The notes: generated from the sequence alone by a model not told the origin. A stretch of 7,555 nt of DNA from Acholeplasmataceae bacterium (GCA_023230825.1 JALNWO010000081.1:1-7555); one strand, 5' to 3'; counted from the first letter of the stretch, positions 1 through 4,972 are shown. Translations and numbers: made by a program.

Positions 1-117
1 AGAGAGAAAATGGCAAAAATCAGCAATCCGCCAAGAGGCTTAAAAGGTAAAGCCATCGTGTTTGTTGTTTTAGGAATATTGGCATTAGCGTTTATGGGCT
101 TTACTGGTTTGGTATAA
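1..117 (+). CDS. nqrE: NADH:quinone reductase (Na+-translocating) subunit E, C-terminal fragment
   Basis: This is the last 38 codons of a gene that begins before the window, ending in TAA at 115-117. The fragment starts REKM, continues NPPRGLKG, and ends in a hydrophobic helix closing with LAFMGFTGLV. That matches the C-terminal end of NqrE (REKM, then a PPGLRG-like loop, a last transmembrane helix and an FMxFxG tail). NqrE is an integral membrane subunit of the Na+-NQR complex and, with NqrD, holds a membrane-embedded iron centre. The paralogous Rnf subunit RnfA has a very similar tail (AFMGFSGL), so the fragment alone does not separate the two. The call rests on the gene being followed, 15 bases later, by nqrF, which is the usual nqrE-nqrF order. 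In Rnf operons RnfA is followed by the ferredoxin-like RnfB instead. Confidence 0.82.
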   Translation, partial: REKMAKISNPPRGLKGKAIVFVVLGILALAFMGFTGLV

Positions 118-132
118 GAAAGGGTGAGATAA

Positions 133-1212
133 ATGGGTTGGGAATTACCAGTCGTATTGATAGGTATCTTAGTAATTATATCTTTAGTTTTAATTGGCGT
201 TGAAAAACTGTTAGGTAATGAATCAGAAAAGGCCATTACGATTAACGGAGAATTAAAAATTCCGGTTAAAGGTGAAGATACGGTATTAAATACGCTCGCT
301 GCAGAAAAAATCTTTTTACCGTCAGCGTGCGGCGGAAAAGCAACATGTGGCTTCTGTAAGTTTAAACTTATTGGTGCAGATGGCAACATCTTGCCGACAG
401 AAGAACCATTTATTAGTGAAGAAGAAAGATTAGACGGAATTCGTCTATCTTGCCAAGTCAAAGTAAAAGGGGATATGGATATTGAAATTCCTCGTGAACT
501 CATGACAGCAAAAGAGTATGTTACAACGATTACAAGCATTGAAGATTTAACACACGATATTAAACTTGTACGCTTTAAATTAATAGATCCAGATCATATT
601 GATTTTTTACCAGGCCAATATATTCAGTTAAAGGTTCCTGGTATTGATGTGATTCGAGCATACTCTATCGCCTCAAATCCAAAAATAAAAGACGAACTTG
701 AACTGATCATCCGTTTAGTTCCTAAAGGAGCGGCTACTTCATTTGTCTTTAGAGCATTAGAGTTAAAAGACAAAGTCATCATTACGGGTCCTTACGGTGA
801 TTTCTATTTAAGAGAAGATTCAAATCGTGATATTATTTGTATTGCAGGTGGATCAGGGAAAGCACCGATTCGTTCCATCCTCTCTGTATTGGCAGATCAA
901 GGGATGACACGTAAAGTGAAATATTTCTTTGGAGCGAAAACGAAAAAAGATTTATATTACACTGAAGAATTTAGAGAACTTGAAAAAGAGTTTCCTAACT
1001 TCCAGTACATCCCTGCTTTATCAGAACCACTACCAGATGATGAATGGGATGGCGATGTTGGCTTAATTACTGAGATTGTTGATAAATACACAGGTGACTT
1101 AAGTCAAGCTGAAGCGTATTTATGTGGCTCTCCAGGTATGATTAACGCTTGTATTAAAGTGTTAAAAGATCATGATATTGAAGAAGAAAACATCTTGTTT
1201 GATAGCTTCTAA
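133..1212 (+). CDS. nqrF: NADH:quinone reductase (Na+-translocating) subunit F, compact form
   Basis: NqrF is the electron-input subunit of Na+-NQR: it oxidises NADH at FAD and passes electrons through a [2Fe-2S] centre into the membrane subunits. The 359-residue protein has, in order, one N-terminal membrane anchor (about 5-25), a plant-ferredoxin-type [2Fe-2S] domain (about 35-120) with ligands C66, C72, C75 and C107, an FAD domain with RAYS at 175-178 and GPYG at 219-222, and an NADH domain with GGSGKAP at 239-245 and CGSPGMIN at 331-338. The C-terminus ENILFDSF is typical of NqrF. The cysteine spacing (5, 2 and 31 residues between) equals that of the Vibrio subunit. The protein is about 45 residues shorter than the usual ~405 because the stretch between GQYIQ and RAYS is much reduced. 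The ATG at 133 follows an AGGGTGAG ribosome binding site at 121-128, 15 bases after nqrE. Confidence 0.93.
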   Translation: MGWELPVVLIGILVIISLVLIGVEKLLGNESEKAITINGELKIPVKGEDTVLNTLAAEKIFLPSACGGKATCGFCKFKLIGADGNILPTEEPFISEEERLDGIRLSCQVKVKGDMDIEIPRELMTAKEYVTTITSIEDLTHDIKLVRFKLIDPDHIDFLPGQYIQLKVPGIDVIRAYSIASNPKIKDELELIIRLVPKGAATSFVFRALELKDKVIITGPYGDFYLREDSNRDIICIAGGSGKAPIRSILSVLADQGMTRKVKYFFGAKTKKDLYYTEEFRELEKEFPNFQYIPALSEPLPDDEWDGDVGLITEIVDKYTGDLSQAEAYLCGSPGMINACIKVLKDHDIEEENILFDSF

Positions 1213-1227
1213 AATTAGATAAATTAT

Positions 1228-1262
1228 AAAAGGATGACTAAAATTTTAGTCATCCTTTTTTT
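1228..1262. terminator. Bidirectional intrinsic terminator between nqrF and the convergent regulator
   Basis: The arms 1231-1243 (AGGATGACTAAAA) and 1244-1256 are exact reverse complements, and flanking A and T bases extend the palindrome to 1228-1259. An unbroken T run follows at 1256-1262. It lies 15 bases after the nqrF stop and 26 bases beyond the stop of the minus-strand gene ending at 1289. The complement on the other side is TTTATAATTT, so it probably serves both genes, but best the nqr operon. Confidence 0.92.
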
Positions 1263-1288
1263 AATGCTTTTTTATGGTATGCTGTTGC

Positions 1289-2200
1289 TTAAAGTGTTAA
1301 GAGTTGAGAAGCATCAACATTAAAGCGTTCCTTAAATAATCTCTTGAAATGAGCAATCATTTGATCATTTCCTTCAACATTTAAAATGTGAAGACAACTA
1401 GTTAAGTGTTTATCTCTTTGGTCGAATAAGTTTAATTCATGACTTGCGGCACCAGCCAAATAGTAAAGACGGCTAAGTAAGTAATAAGATTTAATTGATT
1501 GACTGTATCTAATGCCTTCTGTAGCGTAATACAACATCTTTTCATAGTTAGAAGTGATACTGTAATATCTTGCAAGTTCTTCAAGCACTAATGTAACGAC
1601 TTTAATATTATGCCCTGTTACGATTGATATATGGTTATCAACATAAGAAGCCAATCTCTCGGCGATAATATTAATTTCTTTATATTTATCGAAATAAAAG
1701 AAAGATACGAGAATGAGTAGTTCAGATGATGACAGTGCTTTTCTCTTAAGGAGTTGATCCAAATTAATTAATTTTTTTGTCCGGTTAATGGTTACAAGCT
1801 GACTATTTATTCCGGAAACATAATCGAACATGTTTTTGGAATGCTTAAATAATAAAACACTATTTTCAGAAATCAGATGGCGTTCATCAATTTCCAAAAA
1901 CAAATTTTTAGCCCTTTCTAAATCATTAGTGACGATTGAATTATATAAATCACTGACAGATTTAGATTGTTTGATTTTTTCGGTTTCTAATTCCATAATG
2001 ACGTATTCCGCACTAAAACCAAGTCGTGTCGCGAGATTATCTAAGATTAAATAAGATAAAGTCGAATCACCACTTAAGTATCTGCGATACTGGCGAATGG
2101 AAACAATATCGTGTAAAAATTCTTCTAGGGTGAGATTACGGTAAGCTCTTAATTTTTCGATGAAAAGCGAAATTTCCCGTGATTGGTCAAATTTTTTCAT
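1289..2200 (-). CDS. HTH (XRE-like) transcriptional regulator with C-terminal TPR-like helical domain, RNPP/Rgg-PlcR-like
   Basis: This 303-residue protein has an N-terminal helix-turn-helix (about 8-63; recognition segment around SIRQYRRYLSGD, 34-45, followed by LDNLATRLGF). The rest, about 80-295, is entirely alpha-helical with repeated pairs of amphipathic helices rich in L, Y and F, for example ELARYYSITSNYEKMLYYATEGI and the SYYLLSRLYYLAGAASHEL stretch, which resemble TPR units. Length and architecture fit the RNPP group (PlcR, Rgg, PrgX: HTH plus peptide-binding TPRs, about 280-310 residues). There is no signal peptide, so it is cytosolic. The start at 2200 is preceded by GAGGT (complement of 2207-2211) at good distance. 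It is divergent from a small secreted-peptide gene at 2292, which is what one expects of a receptor gene next to its pheromone gene. Peptide binding is an inference, and a TPR-containing regulator with another ligand is possible. Confidence 0.72.
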   Translation of the reverse strand: MKKFDQSREISLFIEKLRAYRNLTLEEFLHDIVSIRQYRRYLSGDSTLSYLILDNLATRLGFSAEYVIMELETEKIKQSKSVSDLYNSIVTNDLERAKNLFLEIDERHLISENSVLLFKHSKNMFDYVSGINSQLVTINRTKKLINLDQLLKRKALSSSELLILVSFFYFDKYKEINIIAERLASYVDNHISIVTGHNIKVVTLVLEELARYYSITSNYEKMLYYATEGIRYSQSIKSYYLLSRLYYLAGAASHELNLFDQRDKHLTSCLHILNVEGNDQMIAHFKRLFKERFNVDASQLLTL

Positions 2201-2216
2201 ACAAATACCTCAAAAA

Positions 2217-2230
2217 GTGACATATGTGCC
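2217..2230. promoter_or_regulatory. Imperfect dyad, candidate operator between the divergent regulator and peptide genes
   Basis: The segment GTGACATATGTGCC is an imperfect palindrome around the exact 8-base core ACATATGT at 2220-2227. It lies 16 bases upstream of the regulator start and about 60 bases upstream of the peptide start, where an autoregulating divergent regulator would bind. It does not match the known PlcR box. Short palindromes are common in AT-rich DNA, so support is modest. Confidence 0.3.
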
Positions 2231-2233
2231 CTG
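2225..2233 (+). repeat. TGTGCCCTG motif, copy 1 (upstream of peptide gene)
   Basis: This 9-mer is GC-rich for its surroundings and recurs exactly at 2600-2608, in the leader of the next plus-strand gene. Here it overlaps the right half of the ACATATGT dyad and abuts the weak -35 region of the probable peptide promoter, a position typical of an activator site. The overlapping longer word TGCCCTGTTA (2227-2236) also occurs inside the regulator gene at 1611-1620. Confidence 0.4.
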
Positions 2234-2260
2234 TTATTATTACTAATTTACCATGATAAT
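2231..2260 (+). promoter_or_regulatory. Probable promoter of the small secreted-peptide gene (weak -35, activator-type)
   Basis: A -10-like GATAAT lies at 2255-2260, 31 bases before the ATG at 2292. The best -35 is CTGTTA at 2231-2236 with an 18-base spacer, only 3 of 6 to consensus. A good -10 with a poor -35 that overlaps the repeated TGCCCTG motif suggests a promoter that needs an activator, plausibly the divergent regulator. Confidence 0.4.
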
Positions 2261-2291
2261 GAAAGAAAGACAAGTAAAAGGAGGTGAAAAA

Positions 2292-2501
2292 ATGAAAAAA
2301 ATGTTAGCAATGTTAATGTTATTAGGAGGCGCGCTTATTATGAGCAATGAAGTCTATCAAAAATATTCAATGGAATTACCACGTCTAGTGAGTGATGTTG
2401 AGTTTGATACAAAGTTTGATTTTGAAGATTTCGAAAAAGAAGTTACGATTTCAAGAAAATATTCTGACGATATTGGATTACCAGAAGATATCGGTCTTTA
2501 A
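2292..2501 (+). CDS. Small secreted protein, candidate signalling-peptide (pheromone) precursor
   Basis: This encodes 69 residues. The ATG at 2292 is chosen over the in-frame ATG at 2253 because an excellent AAGGAGGTG ribosome binding site (about 2279-2286) sits directly before it, and because it yields a clean signal sequence: MKK, then the hydrophobic core MLAMLMLLGGALIM (4-17). A mature acidic part (about 19-57, rich in D, E and F) follows, ending in SDDIGLPEDIGL at 58-69, where DIGL occurs twice (60-63 and 66-69), the second copy being the very C-terminus. Short exported precursors with the active peptide at the C-terminus are the pattern of RNPP pheromones; PapR of Bacillus cereus also has a basic, hydrophobic start and an acidic-hydrophobic C-terminus. 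The gene is divergent from a regulator of matching type. I do not recognise the sequence itself. The alternatives are a small exported protein of other function or a lipid-free surface peptide. Confidence 0.7.
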   Translation: MKKMLAMLMLLGGALIMSNEVYQKYSMELPRLVSDVEFDTKFDFEDFEKEVTISRKYSDDIGLPEDIGL

Positions 2502-2530
2502 TATCATAATGAAAGACAATCGCCTTTTGC

Positions 2531-2550
2531 TTTCTAAGAAAACTTAGAAA
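2531..2550. repeat. Perfect 8-bp inverted repeat (hairpin) after the peptide gene
   Basis: TTTCTAAG (2531-2538) and CTTAGAAA (2543-2550) are exact reverse complements around an AAAA loop. There is no T run on either side, so it is unlikely to be a standard terminator. A second small stem, AAACC/GGTTT (2549-2553 with 2562-2566), follows directly. It could be an mRNA 3' stabiliser, part of a structured leader of the gene at 2700, or a protein-binding dyad. Confidence 0.5.
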
Positions 2551-2599
2551 ACCTAATAATTGGTTTGAATTATATGGTTGGATAGATGTTTATAAAAGG

Positions 2600-2608
2600 T
2601 GTGCCCTG
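2600..2608 (+). repeat. TGTGCCCTG motif, copy 2 (leader of the 2700 gene)
   Basis: This is an exact copy of the 9-mer at 2225-2233, in the same orientation, 92 bases before the next plus-strand start. It lies just after TATAAA (2591-2596). A TTGAAT at 2565-2570 is nearby, but the spacing is 20 bases, so a promoter here is uncertain. Confidence 0.4.
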
Positions 2609-2630
2609 AATTTAAACAAAGAGGTTCGGA

Positions 2631-2664
2631 GATGTTGAATCCGTTGACGAATGGATTCTTCATC
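2631..2664. repeat. Imperfect inverted repeat in the leader of the 2700 gene
   Basis: GATG (2631-2634), TT, GAATCC (2637-2642) is mirrored by GGATTC (2653-2658), TT, CATC (2661-2664) across a 10-base loop (2643-2652), giving ten base pairs interrupted by one symmetric TT/TT bulge. No T run follows, so it is not a terminator. The loop includes TTGACG (2644-2649), a good -35 hexamer with no good -10 at the right distance. It could be an RNA leader structure or an operator. Confidence 0.45.
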
Positions 2665-2699
2665 GCAATTCAATAATAAGAAAGGAAAAAGTGTAAACG

Positions 2700-3068
2700 A
2701 TGAAATACACATTAAACAAAAACGAATACGATAAAAGAAGAATTAACGCAGAGATTAGAATCCTCATCGCTTTAAGACACAAAATCGAGAACTTAGAAAA
2801 AGTTGATCGTCGACTTGATCCCGACTACTTTTCATACGGTCCAGTCCCAAAAGAAATTGAAGAACTAGACTTGTTCCTTTCTAAAAATGAATTTTTACTG
2901 GATAAGACGGAGTTTGATATGGCTAAAAATTTAAATGAGACAATCGTCTCTGAATTAGAAACGAGATTTAACTCGAGCTCTAATAAGATAGCAGTTGTGA
3001 AGTCGGCGCGGACTGAATTACTGCAACATATCGATACATTAGTCAACAAATTCCAACGCATGGTTTAA
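2700..3068 (+). CDS. Hypothetical cytosolic alpha-helical protein, 122 residues
   Basis: I do not recognise this protein. It is highly charged, with no signal peptide or membrane segment, and nearly all of it looks helical: about 6-37 (YDKRRINAEIRILIALRHKI, then ENLEKV), a short break with DPDYFSYGPVP at 40-50, and further helices at about 51-90 and 95-120. The pattern suggests a helical bundle or coiled-coil dimer. The absence of cysteines and of enzyme-like motifs argues for a structural, adaptor or antitoxin-like role, but no specific function is supported. The ATG at 2700 follows AAAGGA at 2681-2686, a 13-base spacing that is longer than usual, so translation may be weak. It is preceded by a 198-base structured leader and shares the TGTGCCCTG motif with the peptide gene, so it may be a target of the divergent regulator or may be co-transcribed with the peptide gene. 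Terminators follow at 3137 and 3213. Confidence 0.7.
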   Translation: MKYTLNKNEYDKRRINAEIRILIALRHKIENLEKVDRRLDPDYFSYGPVPKEIEELDLFLSKNEFLLDKTEFDMAKNLNETIVSELETRFNSSSNKIAVVKSARTELLQHIDTLVNKFQRMV

Positions 3069-3136
3069 TTTCATTTCATGGTAAAGTGAGTAAGAAAAAT
3101 CAAAGTTCGAATGGAGAAAGTATGAAAGCAAGCAAA

Positions 3137-3183
3137 TGAAAAAGTTGCATCTTTAAAAAGATAAAAATCATGCAACTTTTTCA
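3137..3183 (+). terminator. Intrinsic terminator after the 2700 gene
   Basis: The 14-base arms 3137-3150 (TGAAAAAGTTGCAT) and 3170-3183 are exact reverse complements around a 19-base loop, which can itself fold (ATCTTT/AAAGAT, 3149-3162). The strong core is GTTGCAT/ATGCAAC, followed by TTTTT at 3177-3181 that pairs back to an A run. That arrangement permits termination in either direction. It starts 69 bases after the stop codon. Confidence 0.75.
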
Positions 3184-3212
3184 AGACTGCTTCCATATAA
3201 AATGAAGATAAG

Positions 3213-3242
3213 AGCAGATAATATAATCTGCTTTTTATTTTT
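3213..3242 (+). terminator. Second, tandem intrinsic terminator
   Basis: AGCAGAT (3213-3219) and ATCTGCT (3226-3232) form a 7-bp stem with a 6-base loop, followed by a run of T with a single A (about 3232-3242). It stands 29 bases after the first terminator with no gene between, so it is either a back-up terminator or the end of a short non-coding transcript. Confidence 0.8.
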
Positions 3243-3316
3243 TATAAAAAAACAGGAAAATAAAAATTAAATTTATAATTGTTCGCTTTTTATATTTAAT
3301 GAAAATTATTGGCTTT

Positions 3317-3330
3317 TTTAAGCGCTTTTG
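3317..3330. promoter_or_regulatory. Weak cre-like palindrome upstream of the glycan-unit promoter
   Basis: The segment has the palindromic core AAGCGCTT (3320-3327), which is the centre of CcpA cre sites, but the outer positions fit poorly (three mismatches to TGWAANCGNTNWCA). It lies 9 bases before the -35 at 3339, so it could bind a regulator of this promoter. This is tentative. Confidence 0.25.
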
Positions 3331-3338
3331 TATTGCTC

Positions 3339-3367
3339 TTGAATTATTTTAACTTATCATATAAAAT
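3339..3367 (+). promoter_or_regulatory. Sigma-A-type promoter of the regulator/phosphoglycosyl transferase unit
   Basis: TTGAAT (-35, 3339-3344) and TAAAAT (-10, 3362-3367) are separated by exactly 17 bases. They lie 38 bases before the ATG at 3405 and downstream of the very AT-rich stretch. Confidence 0.65.
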
Positions 3368-3404
3368 AAGGTTGTTCAGTTAACGAATAAAGGAAGGTGT
3401 CAGA

Positions 3405-4025
3405 ATGCCAAACAATTTATTTTTCAAACCGACCGTTATGTACAAAGAGTATATGATCCTTGATATGATTGAAAAAAATTCAAGAATTACCCAAAGAGAA
3501 ATGAGCCAAAGCATTGATATTGCCGTTTCGATGGTAAACATGTATTTAGATGGGTATGTCAAAAAAGGATATGTGCGAAGAAAAAAATATTCTTCAAAAG
3601 ATGTCGAATATTTTATTACGAAAAAAGGTGTTGAAAGACGGAAACTTTTAAACATCTGGTACCTTAAGTCTTCACATGAAGTGTATTTGCAGGCGAAAGA
3701 TAATATCGTCACTTTCTTAGCTCAAATTATTGAAAAAGGGTTTACCAAAATTTTATTATATGGTGCTGGGGAAGTTGCAGAAATTATGCTCAATGTCGTT
3801 AATGAAAACAACAATAGACCTTTAGAGGTCATTGCCGTTATTGATGATGATGAACAAAAAATTGGGAAAAAAGTTGCCAACACCCTTGTTATTCGTAAAG
3901 AAGATGTCGCCTTATATCCCCATGATGGTATTTTAATTTCGAGCTATACACATCATGCCGCCATCTACAATCATTTAGAGGCGATCCAATATCCAGCAGA
4001 AAAAATCTTACAATTCTTTGATTAA
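3405..4025 (+). CDS. Winged-helix regulator fused to a Rossmann-type nucleotide-binding domain
   Basis: This 206-residue protein has two parts. Residues about 13-75 form a winged helix-turn-helix (helix YMILDMIEKN, then ITQREMSQSI, then recognition helix AVSMVNMYLDGYVKKGYV at 40-57, then a wing ending EYFITKKGVERR). Residues about 112-206 form a beta-alpha-beta nucleotide-binding fold: KILLYGAGEVAEIML (115-129) is a glycine-rich loop and VIDDDEQKIGKKV (145-157) resembles the second motif of the nucleotide-binding domain in CapD/FlaA1 and PglD-type sugar-modifying proteins. The enzyme-specific parts of those proteins are missing, so a DNA-binding sensor of a nucleotide, sugar nucleotide or NAD(H) is the likeliest role. 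The ATG at 3405 follows AGGAAGG at 3391-3397. The glycosyl phosphate transferase gene starts 3 or 9 bases after its stop, so it probably controls that function. I know no characterised homologue. Confidence 0.75.
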   Translation: MPNNLFFKPTVMYKEYMILDMIEKNSRITQREMSQSIDIAVSMVNMYLDGYVKKGYVRRKKYSSKDVEYFITKKGVERRKLLNIWYLKSSHEVYLQAKDNIVTFLAQIIEKGFTKILLYGAGEVAEIMLNVVNENNNRPLEVIAVIDDDEQKIGKKVANTLVIRKEDVALYPHDGILISSYTHHAAIYNHLEAIQYPAEKILQFFD

Positions 4026-4028
4026 TAG

Positions 4029-4622
4029 GTGCATATGATTTATTTGACAGTAAAAACAATAATTGACCGTTTGTTCGCTTTGGTGAGTTTAATCATCTTC
4101 TTTCCGCTTTTTCTTTTATTCGCATTGATGATTAAATTAGAATCGAAGGGACCGGTCTTTTTTGTTCAAGAACGAGTGGGTCGCCATCAAAAAACTTTTA
4201 AAATGATTAAGTTCCGAACGATGAAAGAAGGAGCCCCCGAGCAAATCCCCGCAGATTTGTTTGTTGAGGTCGATAAATGGTTAACAAAAATGGGCCGCTT
4301 CCTAAGACGAACGAGTTTAGATGAACTCCCTCAACTCATTAACATTTTAAAAGGCGATATGTCTTTAATCGGACCGAGACCAGGCTTACTCAATCAAACT
4401 GAACTTATCCGTAAGCGAAGCCTTGAAAGTGTTTATGAGCTTTATCCAGGAATTTCTGGATATGCACAAGTCAATGGAAGAAACTTAAACACTGAAGATG
4501 AAAAAGTTGCTCTTGATAAATACTATTTAGAAAATTTAAGTTTGTGGCTCGATATTAAAATCTTTTTTAAAACATTTACAGTGATGTTTAGACAAGAAAA
4601 CGATAAAAAAAACGGCAAGTAA
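4029..4622 (+). CDS. Monotopic phosphoglycosyl transferase (bacterial sugar transferase, PglC/WcaJ-like)
   Basis: The product transfers a sugar phosphate from a UDP-sugar to undecaprenyl phosphate, the first membrane step of exopolysaccharide, capsule or glycoprotein glycan assembly. The protein has 197 residues, the minimal catalytic size. One hydrophobic re-entrant helix (about 12-36, with P26) is followed by the family's motifs: KFRTM (61-65), the catalytic D98-E99 in TSLDELPQ, SLIGPRP (112-118), and PGISGYAQVNGRN (140-152). The sugar is not determined by what can be seen. It is translationally coupled to the gene before it. The annotated GTG at 4029 has no ribosome binding site; ATG at 4035 has AGGTG at 4027-4031 close before it and may be the true start, giving 195 residues. 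No other polysaccharide genes are visible, so it would serve a pathway encoded elsewhere. Confidence 0.92.
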   Translation: MHMIYLTVKTIIDRLFALVSLIIFFPLFLLFALMIKLESKGPVFFVQERVGRHQKTFKMIKFRTMKEGAPEQIPADLFVEVDKWLTKMGRFLRRTSLDELPQLINILKGDMSLIGPRPGLLNQTELIRKRSLESVYELYPGISGYAQVNGRNLNTEDEKVALDKYYLENLSLWLDIKIFFKTFTVMFRQENDKKNGK

Positions 4623-4641
4623 ATTTGCCGTTTTCTTTTTT
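4605..4641. terminator. Bidirectional terminator overlapping the end of the transferase gene
   Basis: AAAACGGCAA (4609-4618) pairs exactly with TTGCCGTTTT (4625-4634), and the transferase stop codon TAA (4620-4622) lies in the 6-base loop. On the plus strand TTTTCTTTTTT follows. On the minus strand the complement of the A run at 4605-4612 gives a T run, so it also ends the convergent gene that stops at 4649. Confidence 0.88.
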
Positions 4642-4648
4642 ATGAAAA

Positions 4649-4885
4649 TTAAACGAGGATTGTTGGTTTTTTGTGAATAATAATGGTAATAATATCAACA
4701 ATCCATAAGATGACTGCTCCAACAAAAATCCAGATAAAACCAAAGATGATAAGAACTAGATTTTTAGTTGCTAAGCCCTTAGCTAAACGATAAATACCCC
4801 AGCATAATCCGTCAAGAACAGGTAAAGCTAAAATCAACTTGAGTATCCAAGGTAAGTTATCAAATGCTTTCACTAATGATTTCAT
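4649..4885 (-). CDS. Small membrane protein with two hydrophobic segments
   Basis: This 78-residue protein has a basic N-terminus, a hydrophobic segment at about 13-33 containing LALPVLDGLCWGIYRL, a short loop (AKGLATKN), a long hydrophobic helix at about 43-70 containing the WIVDI motif, and a short basic tail (HKKPTILV). It most likely forms a helical hairpin in the cytoplasmic membrane. It resembles a group of short uncharacterised membrane proteins found in low-GC Gram-positive bacteria that share the ALPxLD and W-I/L-x-DIIT words, but I know of no function. A very good AGGAGG (complement of 4891-4896) precedes the ATG at 4885. It has its own promoter and is convergent with the transferase gene, so it is a single-gene unit, divergent from the tryptophanase operon. 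Confidence 0.75.
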   Translation of the reverse strand: MKSLVKAFDNLPWILKLILALPVLDGLCWGIYRLAKGLATKNLVLIIFGFIWIFVGAVILWIVDIITIIIHKKPTILV

Positions 4886-4908
4886 ATAATCCTCCTAATT
4901 TTTTCTTT

Positions 4909-4917
4909 ATTATAACA
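4909..4917 (-). promoter_or_regulatory. Extended -10 promoter of the small membrane-protein gene
   Basis: Read on the minus strand, the sequence is TGTTATAAT: a perfect TATAAT (complement of 4909-4914) with the TGn extension. It lies 23 bases upstream of the start codon. No good -35 hexamer is present, which an extended -10 can tolerate. Confidence 0.6.
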
Positions 4918-4972
4918 CTTTTTATAAATAAAAGGTGAAAACAACGCTTAGAAAACAAACAACGATTTTTTT

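Larger units (their letters stand above)
3069..3404. other. 336-base intergenic region without a gene
   Basis: From left to right it holds an unassigned 68-base trailer, two tandem terminators (3137-3183 and 3213-3242), an extremely AT-rich stretch (about 3233-3310) that could act as an UP-like or curved element, a symmetric AAGCGCTT (3320-3327), and the promoter and ribosome binding site of the next gene. I see no convincing reading frame or RNA gene of known class. Confidence 0.6.

Noticed and set aside
1830..2054. 74-codon open frame on the plus strand inside the regulator gene
   Set aside because: It lies wholly antisense to a well-supported HTH/TPR gene, has no ribosome binding site and its translation has no recognisable features.
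2217..2240. PlcR box of the Bacillus cereus type
   Set aside because: TATGTGCCCTGTTATT agrees with TATGNANNNNTNCATA only in the first half; any recognition site here must differ.
2253..2291. Upstream in-frame start extending the secreted peptide by 13 residues
   Set aside because: It would place a charged stretch before the signal sequence and translate through the strong ribosome binding site that clearly serves the ATG at 2292.
2531..2550. Hairpin as a rho-independent terminator of the peptide gene
   Set aside because: The stem is AT-rich and not followed by a T run on either strand.
2825..3061. 78-codon open frame on the minus strand
   Set aside because: It is antisense to the 122-residue gene, whose frame has a ribosome binding site and a normal composition; the translation is serine/leucine-rich in the manner of a shadow frame.
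3380..3712. 110-codon open frame on the minus strand
   Set aside because: It is antisense to the winged-helix coding region and its promoter, with no ribosome binding site; the hydrophobic look arises from reading A-rich DNA backwards.
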